From: Eudorina sp. 2006-703-Eu-15
Taxonomy: Eukaryota > Chlorophyta > Chlorophyceae > Chlamydomonadales > Volvocaceae
Direction: 5' to 3'
DNA length: 64,000 nucleotides
Assembly: GCA_003117195.1 (NCBI GenBank)
Contig: BDSI01000016.1
Coordinates: 1,054,001 to 1,118,000 of the forward strand
The notes under the pieces are model-generated. The model ran no database searches, was not told where the DNA came from, and saw only the letters and a program-made list of their open reading frames with translations. Shown here in pieces: positions 61,357-64,000 of this stretch. Both the position numbers and the translations under genes were made by a program. The first letter of the stretch is position 1. Every line of letters starts with the position of its first letter.

Positions 61357-61627
61357 CGAGGAGCAGGAGGAGGAGGCCGAAAGGAGGAGAAGGGAAAGGA
61401 GGAGGAGGAGGAGGGAAAGGAGGAGGAGGAGGGAAAGGAGGAGGAGGAGGAGGAGGGAAAGGAGGAGGAGGAGGGAAAGGAGGAGGAGGAGGAGGGAGGA
61501 GGAGGAGGAGGAGGAGGAGGAGGAGGAGGAAAGGAGGAGGAGGAGGGAAAGGAGGAGGAGGAGGGAGGAGGAGGAGGAAAGGAGGAGGAGGAGGGAAAGG
61601 AGGAGGAGGAGGAGGAGAAGAAGGAGG
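61357..61627. repeat. (AGG)n-type polypurine tract
   Basis: About 270 bp made only of A and G on the plus strand, mostly AGG triplets interrupted by GGGAAA. It creates artificial Glu/Arg-rich frames on one strand and Pro/Leu/Ser-rich frames on the other. It could form triplex DNA. Confidence 0.95.
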
Positions 61628-61692
61628 ACGAGGTGCACCCTGCTTCTTTACCTGATCGGGCATACTCCCGAATCCTTGAGGCGGTCTCGACT

Positions 61693-61697
61693 TGTAA
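61693..61697 (+). terminator. Candidate UGUAA poly(A) signal of the RD-repeat gene
   Basis: TGTAA 477 nt after the stop; a second match lies at 62123-62127. Which one is used cannot be told. Confidence 0.35.
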
Positions 61698-63816
61698 ATG
61701 TGTGCAGCAGTGTCGACCTGCGGTGAGGGGCCATTACCGTCCTCCATGGAATGTAGCGGCGTGGGCTCAAGAGGCAGAGGGGGTGGCCGAGGGCCCCGGG
61801 CACGGCACGCGGACGGTCGGGCACCCGGTCACGGACTGGATTGGGATGTGGACAGGAGGTGCAGAGCTCGAACCGACAAGCCGGGCGGGCGGGTGGTAGT
61901 TGATTAAGGCAACTGGTATGAGTGTGATTATGTGGTTCTGGTCCGTGATGGTGTCAGGGTATTTGATGGCCGGCGCCGGCGATGGTGGTGCGCCGGCGGC
62001 GGTGGCGGCGGTGGTGCGCCGCCATCTCTCGCCCTCGTCGCAAGGGGACCTGCTGCTGTCCCAAGTCAGACATTATGGATCGGTACTCCTGCACGGCATT
62101 GCCGCGCAACACAGAGTATCTTTGTAAATTGTTCTTGTTCTTGCGATGCTTGTTAAATATATAAGGCATACAGGAAGATTTGCTTCAATCGGCCAGCATT
62201 TTGAGCCATACGATCAACCCAGAGATGATTAATCTCTAGGTCGGGGAATTTCCCTATCTGAGTCGGAATTCGTTTGCGTACATGCTCTACCCTCACGTGG
62301 CTTGACGTGGAAAGAGCTCGGAATTACAAGTACGAAAGTGTTTTTACGGCGGAAAGATCCGTTGGATAAGTGAGGTTCAACAACGGATGCAATTTTCTCA
62401 CGCATCGCAGTTTTCTCACGCATCTTATCATCCTGAATTTCTGAAGGTGAGATTATGGGCGTCAGATATGATTCGAATTGTACTTTTCTGTCCATTGAGA
62501 ACGTCGCAGTTTACTTGCAGGCACCCGCCTACAGAACGCAACGCGGTATCCTCCGCCGTCGAGTCGCAACACCAGCTCTGTCATGTTTTGTTGCCTTAAG
62601 AATGAAAATAGAGATTCTTTACGTAGCAAAGATACGGCCGTGACAAATTACAGCTCCACACATATGGCTTGTCATGCTGAGTCATGCGCCCGCCTCTCGA
62701 CTTCGATTCTTTGGCATCGCAGGCATCGCATTTCGAAGAAGTCGGGCAGGGCACTGGCGACCAAATGTCCTTCTCATGCTATATGGCTGGCGTGCACACC
62801 CGCCTGACGGCCCTCCTTCGCACACAATAGAGCTCGGCGCCGATCTGGGACCGCCAGGAACATTTCAAAAATCTAAAAATATTTATATGCAATTCTTGAT
62901 TTGATTTGGGAACTGCTTGTGCTCTTCTGGGGCACCGTCTGGCCTGCGCGTGCGTCAGCGGCGGGCGGCTCGAGCGATGGCCTGGTTACGGAGAATCTGG
63001 GATAGGAGGGAAACCGTCTGGAAGCTACGGGAAGGTGCCGGCAACGGCAACAACAACACACTGTAATATGTTATATTGTCATTGGAGCTGATCCAGCGCA
63101 GCAGTAAGTAGTCAACACCGGGCAGCGTACCACATACGGCCTACAACTAAAAGAGGGGGGCAAGGAAGATACTGGTCACAAGAGGGAAACGCATGGCCCG
63201 CCATGGGGCCTCTGCCCGCTCTCGAACCTGCAATCCCATGTACGCCTCCAACATGCCAGGAAGTCCACCGGCGAGGGCAGGGCTCATTCATAACTCGTCC
63301 CCTTTGGACAGTAGTAGTCTCCTTTTTTTCCTGCTAGTGCATTGTCATGCGCGTGCTTTTCGTTAGGCTTTTTTCGCGTGCCCTTGGGCCTACGGCTCGC
63401 ATGGGTAGTTGTACAGGTATGGGGTTATGCACCTCCATGTAACACAAACACACACACAGGGGGTGGGACCGGACCACCCAATCCTATCGGTGGTGGACGG
63501 CCGGATCCGCTGCGTGCAGCCAGTAGACGTAGACTCGTGATGGATAGATAGCAGCGCGAGACGCTAGGGTGTAGGGATTGGGACTAGGGAAGCCCACTTC
63601 CGGGCACGATGGGGATCCGTGGGTGCCCGAGGAGGGTCGGGCCCGACCAGTGGGAGTTGGCAGCGAGCGGGACGTGTAGGCGAGGGCCGCTTGCGACGGG
63701 AAGGGGTGTACGACAGGGAAGCTTGCGTGGTGATGTGCTGCCTTGTGCAAACCATAGCCCCATCATGGAGCACCCGACTGCATACCCGGACCCAGCAAGG
63801 CCTGACGCGTGCGAGC

Positions 63817-64000
63817 CGCCTCGCTCTGGCTCAGCTGGGCAGGCAGGCCTGCCGGAGGGTGCAACCCTAGCTAGTACGATTAGGTTGGGACGCGGGACCA
63901 GGCTAGTTTTACCGCACCAAGCAGGGGCGCGCCTCCGAAACGCGCCCTGGGTGCTGCAAGGACTTGAGGAGGTTGAACAGCGGACTGCGAGGCGCAGACC
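63817..64000. repeat. 184-bp dispersed repeat, copy 2 (runs off the window)
   Basis: Same orientation as and identical by eye to 49254-49437. The left boundary is sharp at CGCCTCGCTCTGG in both copies, which suggests an element end. Confidence 0.92.

Larger units (their letters stand above)
61217..64000. other. Gene-free right end of the window
   Basis: The stretch contains the 3' UTR of the RD-repeat gene, a 270-bp AGG-rich tract, an AT-rich block at about 62.1-63.1 kb, and the second copy of the 184-bp repeat. No exon was recognised on either strand. Confidence 0.55.

Overview
The window is nuclear DNA of a green alga, most likely a core chlorophyte of the Chlamydomonadales type. The reasons are very high GC, genes broken into many short GT-AG exons separated by introns of roughly 100-700 bp, UGUAA poly(A) signals after several stop codons, abundant TG/CA and poly-purine microsatellites, low-complexity Ala/Gly/Pro insertions inside conserved proteins, and a betaine-lipid synthase with the algal domain order (methyltransferase first). 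No prokaryotic operon, CRISPR array, tRNA or rRNA gene is visible. Most long open frames run through introns or antisense to exons. The gene models here were spliced by hand, and reading phase was checked across every junction.

Layout from left to right: (1) 3' end of a + strand gene whose C-terminus carries a CDC48/p97-binding VIM-like motif. (2) A - strand mitochondrial CGFS glutaredoxin (1821-2822). (3) A + strand diacylglycerol kinase (4258-10353; its N-terminal exon was not found). (4) About 3.2 kb without a recognisable gene. (5) A - strand betaine lipid synthase BTA1 (13593-18045, 12 exons). (6) A + strand F-box-like/ankyrin-type repeat protein (19212-21046). (7) A - strand cullin-3 (23565-31305, 19 exons) divergent from (8) a + strand nucleoporin NUP160 (31899-43227). 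(9) A + strand small secreted six-cysteine protein (45721-47181). (10) A repeat-rich 47.2-51 kb stretch with telomere-like DNA, CA repeats and one copy of a 184-bp repeat. (11) A - strand low-complexity protein of unknown function (50997-53901). (12) A - strand ESCRT-III subunit VPS24/CHMP3 (55069-58007) divergent from (13) a + strand Arg-Asp repeat protein, probably nuclear (58317-61216). (14) A 2.8-kb gene-free end that finishes inside the second copy of the 184-bp repeat.

The genes are ordinary eukaryotic housekeeping genes rather than one pathway. Two neighbours, DGK and BTA1, both consume diacylglycerol (to phosphatidate and to the betaine lipid DGTS respectively). Four gene pairs are arranged head to head (GRX/DGK, BTA1/ankyrin, CUL3/NUP160, VPS24/RD protein), so their intergenic regions are likely bidirectional promoters. 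The most interesting non-coding signals are two long intronic foldbacks, a strongly over-represented 12-bp palindrome, a dispersed TG-repeat-linked element, a duplicated 5' splice site in CUL3, two GC-AG introns, and P1BS-like sites around the start of BTA1.
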